Origin: Streptosporangiaceae bacterium
GTDB lineage: Bacteria > Actinomycetota > Actinomycetes > Streptosporangiales > Streptosporangiaceae
Direction: 5' to 3'
Assembly: GCA_030041195.1 (NCBI GenBank)
Contig: JASHOI010000145.1
Coordinates: forward strand, 1-31,020
Length of the DNA stretch: 31,020 nt
A program made the translations under genes and the position numbers. Of the stretch, positions 15,805-23,020 are shown in pieces; within the stretch, counting starts at the first letter, position 1, and the number at the start of each line of letters is the position of its first letter. The notes below the pieces were generated by a model. It was not told the origin of the DNA, did not search any database, and was given only the letters and a program-made list of their open reading frames with translations.

Positions 15805-16923
15805 CTACTTCTGTGCGCCGCCGCCACCGCCGCCGGGCCGCTGCTGGCGCAGGGACAACCGCGCGATGGCGATCGCGATCGCACTTGCCAGCACCACCAG
15901 GCCAGCGAGCTGCCCGCCAATCAGACGAGAATCGAGTGGCAAGGTAGACGAGACCGTCGCGGCGTCAACGTTCGGGTCCTTCTTGCCCTTGCCCTGGGCG
16001 CTGGCGGACGGAGTGACGGTCGGGAACAGCCCTGAGGGGTTGCTGTTGGTGGGCGAGGTGTAGGCGCCACTCGACACGCCGGGCACATACGTGCCGGGCA
16101 GCGAGTCGCCCACCCCGCTCGTCGACGCCGAGCTCGAGCTGGACGAGGAACTCGACGCGACCACGTCGATCGTTGCCTTGGCGTCAAAGGACGTGGCCTT
16201 GCTGGCCTTGGCCGTTGCCGTGAGCGTGATCTTCTCCCCGACGGACGCCGCGTCGCGCACGCGCACGGCCGCGACAATCTCATCGCTCTGGGTCGTCAGC
16301 AGGTCGCCGACCGTGCAAACGGCGTCCTTGGCCTCCGAACAGACCCTGAAGTACGGCGCCTCGACATCCGCGGCGTTCCCCGTGCTCACGGTGACGGTCG
16401 CGCCGTCGGCCTCCGCACCCGTGCTCCAAACGAAGATCTCGTAGCTGGCCAGTCCGCCCGGCGCAACGTTGCTGCTCGAGAATGGCTGCACGGACACGCA
16501 AAGCTGGGCGGTCGGTGTTGGGGACGGCGTCGGCGTCGGAGTCGGCGTGGGGGTAGGCGTTGGCGTTGGAGTCGGCGTTGGGGTGGGGCTCGGGTCGGGT
16601 GTGGGGCTGGCGCTCGGCGACGGGCTCGTCGCTTCGGGGGTGGGGTCGCTCGTCGGGGTCGGCGTGGCGGTGGCGCTCGGGGTTGCACTGGCGCTCGCGG
16701 CCGCGGAAGCGCTCGCTGTTGCCGAGGCCCCAACGACGCTGGCGCTCTTCGCCTCCGTCGTGTTCGCGCCCGCGGTTGCCGCAGGGCGCTTGGCGCACAC
16801 GCTCGTCGCGCTGAGCAGAGTCGCACCGGAGGCATGCGCTGCAGCGGCGCCCGCTGAGCCGCCTGGCAGCAGGAGCAGTCCGGCCACCACGCCGAACGTG
16901 ACGCGACCCCACTTCAACGTCAT
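15805..16923 (-). CDS. Exported, membrane-anchored surface protein with a Ser/Thr-Pro stalk
   Basis: A 372-residue protein from the ATG at 16923 (MTLKWGRVTFGVVAGLLLL), chosen because a signal peptide starts there; an ATG at 16998 adds 25 basic residues. After the signal (about 1-32) come Ala/Ser-rich sequence and a stalk rich in TP dipeptides (about 75-139). A folded beta domain follows (about 141-255; QLCVSVQPFSSSNVAPGGLASYEIFVWS), resembling DUF11-type repeats, with cysteine pairs. Then come a poly-Ser linker, a disordered stretch and a C-terminal membrane helix (about 339-361; GGQLAGLVVLASAIAIAIARL) with a basic tail. This is a type I surface protein whose stalk could span the wall. There is no LPXTG motif and no close partner except the convergent repeat protein. 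Confidence 0.8.
   Translation of the reverse strand: MTLKWGRVTFGVVAGLLLLPGGSAGAAAAHASGATLLSATSVCAKRPAATAGANTTEAKSASVVGASATASASAAASASATPSATATPTPTSDPTPEATSPSPSASPTPDPSPTPTPTPTPTPTPTPTPTPTPSPTPTAQLCVSVQPFSSSNVAPGGLASYEIFVWSTGAEADGATVTVSTGNAADVEAPYFRVCSEAKDAVCTVGDLLTTQSDEIVAAVRVRDAASVGEKITLTATAKASKATSFDAKATIDVVASSSSSSSSSASTSGVGDSLPGTYVPGVSSGAYTSPTNSNPSGLFPTVTPSASAQGKGKKDPNVDAATVSSTLPLDSRLIGGQLAGLVVLASAIAIAIARLSLRQQRPGGGGGGAQK
16511..16610. repeat. Hexanucleotide-like microrepeat encoding the Thr-Pro stalk
   Basis: About 100 bases of GT(C/G/T)GG(C/G/A/T) units on the plus strand, which encode alternating Thr/Ser and Pro on the minus strand. Third positions vary, so selection may act on the protein, but the tract is still prone to slippage in stalk length. 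On the plus strand it creates a spurious Val-Gly open frame. Confidence 0.85.
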
Positions 16924-16998
16924 GGTCGCGCCGTCGCCGCGCTGCCGACCCCAGCGGAGACGCCGTTCTTTCGTCCCATAGTTGGCCACTGTACGCAT

Positions 16999-17301
16999 GT
17001 CTTGGCTAACCCATTCCCTTCAGTCACCATTCGACACCTTCTGCGTGACGGGATGCCAGATCCCTAGGGGAAAAGGTGTGCTGCGACCTGGTGTGGGGCG
17101 GGCAAAGAGCAGCCCAACACGGGTGGCCTTTACGGTGCTGTTTCGCTGAATGGACGGTGCCGGAGCCGGGCAGCGGGCCCGCATGACAGGCGCTCGCGGC
17201 GGCTGCCGGTCAGGTAACCGGGGACATCTCGGGTCGTGTATGCTCGCACCGCGGTCACGTCCGGCGGCGACCGCGCGCCGGACGGAAGATCCGGTGGCCG
17301 T
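16999..17301. promoter_or_regulatory. Non-coding gap upstream of the surface-protein gene and of tRNA-Thr
   Basis: About 300 bases without a credible gene. It must hold the promoter of the leftward surface protein and that of the rightward tRNA. A TATGCT sequence at 17238-17243, about 60 bases before the tRNA, is a -10 candidate for the tRNA, with no clear -35. I see no riboswitch that I can name. Confidence 0.3.
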
Positions 17302-17377
17302 GCCCCCTTAGCTCAGTCGGCAGAGCGTCTCCATGGTAAGGAGAAGGTCTACGGTTCGATTCCGTAAGGGGGCTCCA
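17302..17377 (+). tRNA. tRNA-Thr (anticodon GGU)
   Basis: 76 bases that fold as a complete cloverleaf. Acceptor GCCCCCT pairs with AGGGGGC. The D-arm is GCTC/GAGC. The anticodon stem TCTCC/GGAGA carries the loop ATGGTAA, giving anticodon GGT (reads ACC, Thr). The T-arm is TACGG-TTCGATT-CCGTA. The discriminator T and CCA are encoded in the DNA. This gene is at the left edge of the apparent island, and tRNA 3' ends are favoured integrase targets. Confidence 0.97.
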
Positions 17378-17423
17378 GGCTGTGGCACTTTTCCGAACAT
17401 AGAACTGGGTACGTCTTTAGGGC

Positions 17424-17443
17424 GAGTGGCAGTTTGAGTGGCA
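17424..17443. repeat. Left copy of a 20-bp direct repeat (possible integrase arm-type site)
   Basis: GAGTGGCAGTTTGAGTGGCA: two copies of GAGTGGCA 12 bp apart, 46 bases after the end of tRNA-Thr. The same element, with one substitution and in the same orientation, is at 30995-31014. Paired short direct repeats just inside a tRNA integration site are typical of tyrosine-integrase arm sites. The rest of the gap 17378-17581 shows no gene. Confidence 0.6.
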
Positions 17444-17560
17444 GGAACATTGAGAAGAAGAGCTTGTTACCAGGCGTTTCGCCAGGCGCCGAGGTGCAGC
17501 TAGCGGAGCGTTTCCGCGTCGGGGAAGAGGTCCCAGGGGCTGCGCCAGCCGACGGCGACA

Positions 17561-17578
17561 GGCGCGCCGCGGCGTGCC
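17561..17578 (-). terminator. Possible operon terminator after the CocE/S15 gene
   Basis: Just past the hydrolase stop (17584-17582, minus strand), GGCACGC and GCGCGCC can form a 7-bp stem with one mismatch and a CGCG loop. A second small stem, GGCTG/CAGCC, is at 17538-17550. Both are weak and have no T-run; the position at the end of the operon is the main support. Confidence 0.3.
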
Positions 17579-17581
17579 ACG

Positions 17582-19255
17582 TTAGGCGTCCCCGAAGACG
17601 GTGATGCTGAGCGACGAGGCTGCCGGCCCACCGGTCACGAGCGTCTGCTCGTTGCGCTCGCCCCGGGTTGCGTGCCAGGGGTTTTCTTCGGTTCCGGGGT
17701 GCCAGAGGTAGAGAGGGTAGTCGCTGCAGGCAAGGTGCACCCGTAGCCTGTGCCCGGGCCGGAGCCGGTAGCCGGTGTGCCCGAGTGAGATCTCCACGGC
17801 CTGGTCAGGGTGTGGGTCCTGCACGTGGGCCTGTCCGCGCAGCAGCATGCGGGCACTTCCGTCGGGCGCGACGTCGGCCAGTTTGGCGTGCAGGTGCATG
17901 GATGTTGCGGTGGAGCCGATGCGGACGCGTAGCTGGACTGGGCCCGCGAGATCTGGCGGGTGGCTGGCGGGCTCGGCGGTGAAGGTCAGCACGTCGGGCC
18001 GTGACTGGACTGCTTGTTCGTCGGGGAATTCGCGTACGAGCGCGAATGGGTCTGTGACGGTGGAGGGGACCAGGCTGTGCGGGTCGTGGGTCCAGCGCAC
18101 CGCCGCCCTTGCGCTGTCGGCGCGGCGGGTGAGCGATCCGCCGTTCGCGTCCGCGGTCGCGCGATTGCCAGTCAGGTAGAGGCGCAGTTGCCGGGCGCCA
18201 GGCGGGGGCCAGGCTGTGGTGTCGTGCCAGCCGTCGTGGCCCAGCCGCCATCTCACCCGGGCCAGGTCGGCTAGGTCGCCGCGGCCGTGCAGAGCACGGT
18301 CGAAGAAGTCCAGGGCGGGGCCGAGGTAGACGGGGATCAGGCGCTGCAAGGCTGCAGCATTCTGGTCGTGGTCGGTCGCGGGACCAATGGGGACATCGGA
18401 GAGCTGGTAGTTCTCGTGGTCGGTTGCGTCGGCGACTAGGTACTGCAGGCCCGCTCGATCCGGTCGGCTCGCGAGTGCGGTGTAGTCGCGCATGGATTCT
18501 GGTGCGATGTTGTCGAACCACCCCACCGCGTGCAAGACGGGGATCTGCAGCTTGTCGAACGGGTGCTGCCGCCACTGCGGGCCGGCGGCGCGCGGGTCGC
18601 CGGCGGCGCGCAATGCGGCGTCAAAGGCTGACGAGCGTGCGCCGATCACGGTGAAGGCGTCGTCGAACACCTCGGCCAGTGGACGGTGTCTCCAGTCCAC
18701 CTCGTAGTCGTAGATCGGCTGGTTCACCCAGTAGTGCGCGAGGTAGTCGGCCCCATACAGCGGGGCGACGACGTTTGCCCATTGTGTCCGGTTGATGGCA
18801 ATGTCCGCGCTGGTGACCCTGGGCACGATGGCACGCAGTGCGGGATGTCCGCTGGCCACGGCGGCCCATTGGGTGTAGCCGTAGTAGGAGTCGCCGAACA
18901 TCCCGACGGTGCCGTCGCACCATCGTTGGGAGGCAATCCAGTCGAGGGTGTCGTAGCCGTCGCTCACTTCGTGGGTGTAGGGAATAGTGTCGCCACCGGA
19001 CCGGAACTTGCCGCGGACGTCCTGGACGATGAACGTGTAGCCGCGGGCGGCGAAGTGCGGTGCGAGTTGTGGCATGAAGGTGTAGGGGCCGCTCTTGTCG
19101 TAGGGCAGGCGCACCAGCACTGCGGGCCGAGGGGTGGTGTGATCTCCCAGGTAGACATCGGTGGCGAGCCGGACGCCGTCGCGCATGCGGACGTGCACCT
19201 GCTCGGCGTTCGGGTCGAGGGGCGCCGGGCCGATCGTCTCCACCTGCGGGCTCAT
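17582..19255 (-). CDS. CocE/NonD-family hydrolase (X-Pro dipeptidyl-peptidase S15 family)
   Basis: A 557-residue protein from the ATG at 19255 (MSPQVETIGPAPLDP), which overlaps the upstream ATPase stop as ATGA and has AAGGGAG upstream. The alpha/beta-hydrolase part carries MRDGVRLATDVYLG, VQDVRGKFRSGG, and the triad Ser123 (FGDSYYGYTQ), Asp248 (VGWFDNI) and His280 (DATDHENY). The C-terminal third is the S15 jelly-roll (VQLRVRIGSTATSMHLHAKL; RLRVHLACSDYPLYLWHPG). Relatives hydrolyse esters such as cocaine, acylated beta-lactams, or X-Pro peptides. There is no signal peptide. As the last gene of a peptide-transport operon, it probably acts on the imported compound in the cytosol. Confidence 0.93.
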   Translation of the reverse strand: MSPQVETIGPAPLDPNAEQVHVRMRDGVRLATDVYLGDHTTPRPAVLVRLPYDKSGPYTFMPQLAPHFAARGYTFIVQDVRGKFRSGGDTIPYTHEVSDGYDTLDWIASQRWCDGTVGMFGDSYYGYTQWAAVASGHPALRAIVPRVTSADIAINRTQWANVVAPLYGADYLAHYWVNQPIYDYEVDWRHRPLAEVFDDAFTVIGARSSAFDAALRAAGDPRAAGPQWRQHPFDKLQIPVLHAVGWFDNIAPESMRDYTALASRPDRAGLQYLVADATDHENYQLSDVPIGPATDHDQNAAALQRLIPVYLGPALDFFDRALHGRGDLADLARVRWRLGHDGWHDTTAWPPPGARQLRLYLTGNRATADANGGSLTRRADSARAAVRWTHDPHSLVPSTVTDPFALVREFPDEQAVQSRPDVLTFTAEPASHPPDLAGPVQLRVRIGSTATSMHLHAKLADVAPDGSARMLLRGQAHVQDPHPDQAVEISLGHTGYRLRPGHRLRVHLACSDYPLYLWHPGTEENPWHATRGERNEQTLVTGGPAASSLSITVFGDA

Positions 19256-20109
19256 GGCCGCTCCCTTCCTTCCGATGTCCCTGCAACGGTGCTGGCGGCT
19301 GGTACCTGGCGCTTTGGGGTCCATCCTGGGCGGGGTATGGCGTCCAGGAGATGGCGGGTGTAGTCGGCGCGTGGCGCGGTGAGGATGTCATCGGTGGAGC
19401 CGGATTCGACAGCTACGCCGCGGTGCATGACGATGCATTCCTCGCTGACCTGGCGCACGACGCCGAGATCGTGGGAAATGAACAGGTAGGTGAGCCCGAA
19501 CGCGCCCCGCAGGCTCGCGAGCAGGTTCAGGATCTGTGCCTGGATGCTGACGTCGAGGGCAGATACCGCCTCATCGAGGATCAGGACCTGTGGCTCGGCT
19601 GCGAGCGCCCGGGCTATGGCTACACGCTGCCGCTCGCCGCCGGACAAGGTGCGTGGGCGCCGGTACCGGTGGCGATCGTCAAGCCCGCACTGGCTGAGCA
19701 GCTCGCTCATGCGGCTGCTGCGAGCGTGTTTGTTTCGGCCATAGTGGCACTTGAGCACCTCTTCCAGGCAGGACTCGACGGTCTGGCTGGGATCGAGGGA
19801 GGTGAAAGGGTCCTGGTAGACCATCTGGACGTGCCGGGCGTACCGGGTCCTCTCGCTTCTGCCCCAGGGCAGCGGCTTACGAGTCTCGCCGGCGATGCGG
19901 ATGACTCCCGAGGTGGGAGTTTCCAGGCCGGCGATGAGGCGGGCCGTGGTGGTCTTGCCGGAGCCAGACTCGCCGACGATGGCAAGTGATTCTCCGGCCG
20001 GCACCTGGAACGAGAGCCCGTTGACGGCAACGAGGTCGGCTGTTCGGTGTTGCTCGCCCCGGACGCGGTACACCTTGCGCAGGTTCTCGACTTCCAGCTG
20101 CGCGGGCAT
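19252..20109 (-). CDS. Oligopeptide/dipeptide ABC transporter ATPase (DppF/OppF-like)
   Basis: A 285-residue ATPase from the ATG at 20109 (MPAQLEVENLRKVYRVRG), whose first base is the last base of the upstream stop (TGATG). Walker A is GESGSGKTT (46-54), the Q-loop VYQDPFTSLDP (97-107), the signature LSGGERQR (155-162), Walker B LILDEAV (176-182) and the H-loop FISHDLG. It lacks the full C-terminal oligopeptide-transporter cysteine domain, as is common for the OppF partner. It energises import together with the adjacent DppD-like ATPase and both permeases. It overlaps the following hydrolase by 4 bases, which suggests translational coupling. Confidence 0.94.
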   Translation of the reverse strand: MPAQLEVENLRKVYRVRGEQHRTADLVAVNGLSFQVPAGESLAIVGESGSGKTTTARLIAGLETPTSGVIRIAGETRKPLPWGRSERTRYARHVQMVYQDPFTSLDPSQTVESCLEEVLKCHYGRNKHARSSRMSELLSQCGLDDRHRYRRPRTLSGGERQRVAIARALAAEPQVLILDEAVSALDVSIQAQILNLLASLRGAFGLTYLFISHDLGVVRQVSEECIVMHRGVAVESGSTDDILTAPRADYTRHLLDAIPRPGWTPKRQVPAASTVAGTSEGRERP

Positions 20110-21134
20110 CAGGTGCGTTCCAGCGTGCTGTGCAGCGTGGCTTGCAGCTCCTCGGCCCGGTGACACGAGACAACGTGGCCACCGAGTAGTCGTGGCGAAG
20201 GCCTAGCTTCCTGGCAGCGTTGCTCCGTGTATGCGCACCGGGAAGCGAACACGCAGCCGGGACCGGATTCGTATGCGGCGATCGGCCGGCCCGGTATCGC
20301 GTAGAGGCTGGCGACACGGGTGGGCTTGGGCCTCGCGGCGAGCAGTCCAGCGGTGTAGGGATGCAGGGCGCGCTCGTGCATGGTGGCGGATGGGCCGGTT
20401 TCCACGATCGTGCCGGCGTACATCACAGCGATCGTGTCGGTGACTGCCGCGGCGAGGTCCAGGTCGTGGGTGATGAAGATCATCGCCAGCTGCCGTGCCT
20501 GCCGCTGCTCGGCCAGGACCGCCATGACTTCCGACTGGGTGGTGACGTCCAGGGCGGTCGTCGGCTCGTCGGCCAGCAGGAGCTTGGGGTCCGGGAGGAT
20601 CGCGGCGGCAATCATCACCCGCTGCAGCAAGCCCCCGGAGAGCTGGTGCGGGTACTGCACAAGGCGGCGGCCCGCGTCTTGGATCCCGGTGGCCTGCAAC
20701 GCCGCGATCGCGAGGTTACGCCGCTCCCGCGGGGGGCGATCTCTGATGCCCTCGGTCAGGAAGTCACCGACAGTGTGCATCTCGTTGATATGGGCCCGCG
20801 GGTCCTGGTAGATGATGCCGAGGTCGCGGGCCCGGAACTGGCGCAGCCTGGCACTGTTCATCTGCCAGACAGGCTCGCCGGCGAACCGGACCTGGCCGCC
20901 GACGCGGGCGCCGCGGGGCAGCAGCCTGGCTATCGAGCGGGCCGTGACCGACTTTCCCGATCCGGACTCGCCGACGATGCCCACCGCGTGTCCTGCTCCG
21001 ACACCGAGCGATACGTCCTGGACGACGGCACGCCGCCGCCCGTTGATCTTCAGCTCGACGTGCAGGCCGCCGAGCTCCAGGAGCCGTTGCTCGGGGATGT
21101 TGCCGGCGGGGCGGATGGGCGCTTCGGGGTTCAT
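20109..21134 (-). CDS. Oligopeptide/dipeptide ABC transporter ATPase (DppD/OppD-like)
   Basis: A 341-residue ATPase starting at the ATG that overlaps the upstream permease stop (ATGA). Walker A is GESGSGKS (55-62), the Q-loop IYQDPRAHINEMHTVG (108-123), the signature LSGGLLQR (165-172), Walker B LLLADEP (185-191) and the H-loop FITHDLDL. The C-terminal oligopeptide-transporter domain is present (GCVFASRCAYTEQRC... and SCHRAEE), with four cysteines in the pattern that in some OppD proteins holds an iron-sulfur cluster. It works as a heterodimer with the following DppF-like ATPase. Confidence 0.94.
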   Translation of the reverse strand: MNPEAPIRPAGNIPEQRLLELGGLHVELKINGRRRAVVQDVSLGVGAGHAVGIVGESGSGKSVTARSIARLLPRGARVGGQVRFAGEPVWQMNSARLRQFRARDLGIIYQDPRAHINEMHTVGDFLTEGIRDRPPRERRNLAIAALQATGIQDAGRRLVQYPHQLSGGLLQRVMIAAAILPDPKLLLADEPTTALDVTTQSEVMAVLAEQRQARQLAMIFITHDLDLAAAVTDTIAVMYAGTIVETGPSATMHERALHPYTAGLLAARPKPTRVASLYAIPGRPIAAYESGPGCVFASRCAYTEQRCQEARPSPRLLGGHVVSCHRAEELQATLHSTLERT

Positions 21135-21997
21135 TGCTGCCCCTGCGATCGTGCCGACAGCCGCTCTCCGAGAACGTTGAACGCCACCACCGTGATCACG
21201 ATGGCTGCGCCGGCGGCCAGGGACTCATACGGGTACCCGTTGAGCAGGGCCGACTCTCCTTCGGAAACCATGAGCCCCCACTCTGCGGCCGGCGGCTGGA
21301 CGCCGAGCCCGATGAACGAGAGGCCGGCCAGGTCGAGCAGCGAGTAGCCAAACGCGAGCGTGGCCTGCGCGACGATCAGGAGTCGCACGTTCCGCAGCAG
21401 GTGGTAGGTGGCGGTGCGCCAGGACGAGAAGCCGAGGAGCTGGCATGCCTCGATGTAGGGCAGCTGCCGCTGGCGTATTGCGGCCGCGCGGATAACCCGC
21501 GCGATGTACGGGGTGTAGGCGATCGACAGCGCGATCACCGGGGCGATCAGCCCGGTGCCGAAGGCCACCACGGCGAGCACGGCGAACAGCAGCCCGGGGA
21601 AGGCGAACAGGGTGTCCATGAACCGGGCCATGACCCTGTCGACAGCCCCGCCGAGCCAGGTCCCGCCGATGGCGACGGTTGTGCCGAGGGCGGTGGACAG
21701 AACCGTGACGAGTGCGGGGCCCAGCAGGCTCAGCCGGGCTCCGTAGAGCACGCGGGACAGTATGTCGCGGCCCAGCGAATCGGTTCCGAGCAGGTGCGCG
21801 GCAGACGGTCCCTGGTTGATGGCCGATGCGTTGATCAGGTCGGGCTGGTAGGGGGCGATCAGCGGGGCGAAGATCGCCACCGCCAGCAGCGCAGCGCATA
21901 CGCATCCCGCCGTGGCGGCGATCAGGTCTGCCTTGGCGCGTGGTTCGTCCGCCCGGCGCAGCGCGGGAATCCGGGGCAGCCATGTGGTCAGTGCCAC
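21131..21997 (-). CDS. Peptide ABC transporter permease (DppC/OppC-like)
   Basis: A 288-residue membrane protein with a GTG start at 21997 and AAAGGGG about 8 bases upstream, overlapping the preceding permease stop by 10 bases. The N-terminal helix (about 28-49) is followed by the OppC-type segment GTDSLGRDILSRVLYGARLS (71-90). The binding-protein-dependent permease domain contains the EAA loop YIEACQLLGFSSWRTATYHLLRN (181-203). The last helix begins at about residue 259. It forms the membrane channel with the DppB-like permease. Confidence 0.94.
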   Translation of the reverse strand: MALTTWLPRIPALRRADEPRAKADLIAATAGCVCAALLAVAIFAPLIAPYQPDLINASAINQGPSAAHLLGTDSLGRDILSRVLYGARLSLLGPALVTVLSTALGTTVAIGGTWLGGAVDRVMARFMDTLFAFPGLLFAVLAVVAFGTGLIAPVIALSIAYTPYIARVIRAAAIRQRQLPYIEACQLLGFSSWRTATYHLLRNVRLLIVAQATLAFGYSLLDLAGLSFIGLGVQPPAAEWGLMVSEGESALLNGYPYESLAAGAAIVITVVAFNVLGERLSARSQGQQ

Positions 21998-23019
21998 TTC
22001 GCGGCCCCTTTCAGTCGCAACCGGGGGTCCATCAGGTACTGCAGCATGTCGAGCGCGGTGGTGGTGATCACGAAGACAAGGACCAGGATGAGCCCGATGG
22101 CCAGCACGACGTTGGAGTCCTTGTCCGCCACGCTTTGGTCGAGCAGGGACCCGATCCCGCCCAGCCCGAAGGCGTACTCCACGACCAGGGTTCCGGCGAG
22201 CAGGCTTGCCACGGTCAGCGCCGAGACCGTCATGATCGGCATAGCCGCGTTGCGCAGCACGTGGCGGCGCAGGATCCTCGGCCCGCTCAGGCCACGGCCA
22301 CGCGCGGTGTCGACATGCGGGCTCTGCTCCTCGGCGCTGACCGCGGCGCGAGTGATCTGGGATACGTATGCGATCGAGGCGATGGCGAGCGCGATGGCGG
22401 GAAGGGTCAGGTGCTGCAGCCGACCGGCCAGCCCCTGGCCGGTACCGAGCACGGGGAACCAGCCGAGCCGGACCGCAAACACCGCAGTGAGCAGCTCGGC
22501 GGCGACGAAGCCCGGGATCGCCACACCAAGACCGTTCAGCCCGGCGACAACCGGAGCGAGCCGCGGCGACATTCCGCCGATAATTCCCAGCGCGACCCCG
22601 ACGACCAGGATGATCACGCTGGCGTAGGCGATGAGCAGCAGCGTCGTCACGATGCGCGGGGCGATCAGGCTGGCAACGCTCTGCTTGTAGACCAGCGAGG
22701 TGCCGAAGTTGCCGTGGACGGCGCCAGTGAGCCAGTCCCAGTAGCGGACCGGCATCGGCCGATCCAGCCCGAGCTTGCGCGCCATATACCGGTACTGGGC
22801 AGGCGACGCCCTGGTGCCGAGAATCAGCGTGAGTGGGTTACCCGGCTGCAGCCACACCGCGGTGTAGAGCACGAAGGACGCAGCAAGCAAGGTCGCCAGC
22901 GGTGTCACGATCCAGCGCCTGGCATGGGTCAGCACGGGAGTCTGCCGGGGCCACAGCCGTGTGACGCCGAACCGAGAGCCGTGAGCCAGAGGCCGCCAAA
23001 GACAACGTGGCGTGGTCAC
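21988..23019 (-). CDS. Peptide ABC transporter permease (DppB/OppB-like)
   Basis: A 343-residue membrane protein. The GTG at 23019 begins one base after the binding-protein stop; later starts are possible because the first 35 residues are not conserved in character. The OppB pattern is clear: a helix at about 36-57, LQPGNPLTLILG, LGLDRPMPVRYWDWLTGAVHGNFGTSL, then the permease core with the EAA loop DTARGRGLSGPRILRRHVLRNA (237-258). The ending LQYLMDPRLRLKG is typical. It pairs with the DppC-like permease. Confidence 0.94.
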   Translation of the reverse strand: MTTPRCLWRPLAHGSRFGVTRLWPRQTPVLTHARRWIVTPLATLLAASFVLYTAVWLQPGNPLTLILGTRASPAQYRYMARKLGLDRPMPVRYWDWLTGAVHGNFGTSLVYKQSVASLIAPRIVTTLLLIAYASVIILVVGVALGIIGGMSPRLAPVVAGLNGLGVAIPGFVAAELLTAVFAVRLGWFPVLGTGQGLAGRLQHLTLPAIALAIASIAYVSQITRAAVSAEEQSPHVDTARGRGLSGPRILRRHVLRNAAMPIMTVSALTVASLLAGTLVVEYAFGLGGIGSLLDQSVADKDSNVVLAIGLILVLVFVITTTALDMLQYLMDPRLRLKGAAKWH

Positions 23020-23020
23020 G

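Noticed and set aside
16469..16981. Plus-strand open frame with a long Val-Gly repeat
   Set aside because: It is the antisense of the Thr-Pro stalk; the minus-strand frame has a signal peptide, folded domain and membrane anchor.
16999..17301. Possible riboswitch in the long leader of the surface-protein gene
   Set aside because: Several short stems are possible but no known riboswitch core could be recognised; a covariance search would be needed.
17378..17581. Possible integrase remnant beside the tRNA
   Set aside because: I looked for tyrosine-recombinase residues in all frames and saw none; only the direct repeat is notable.
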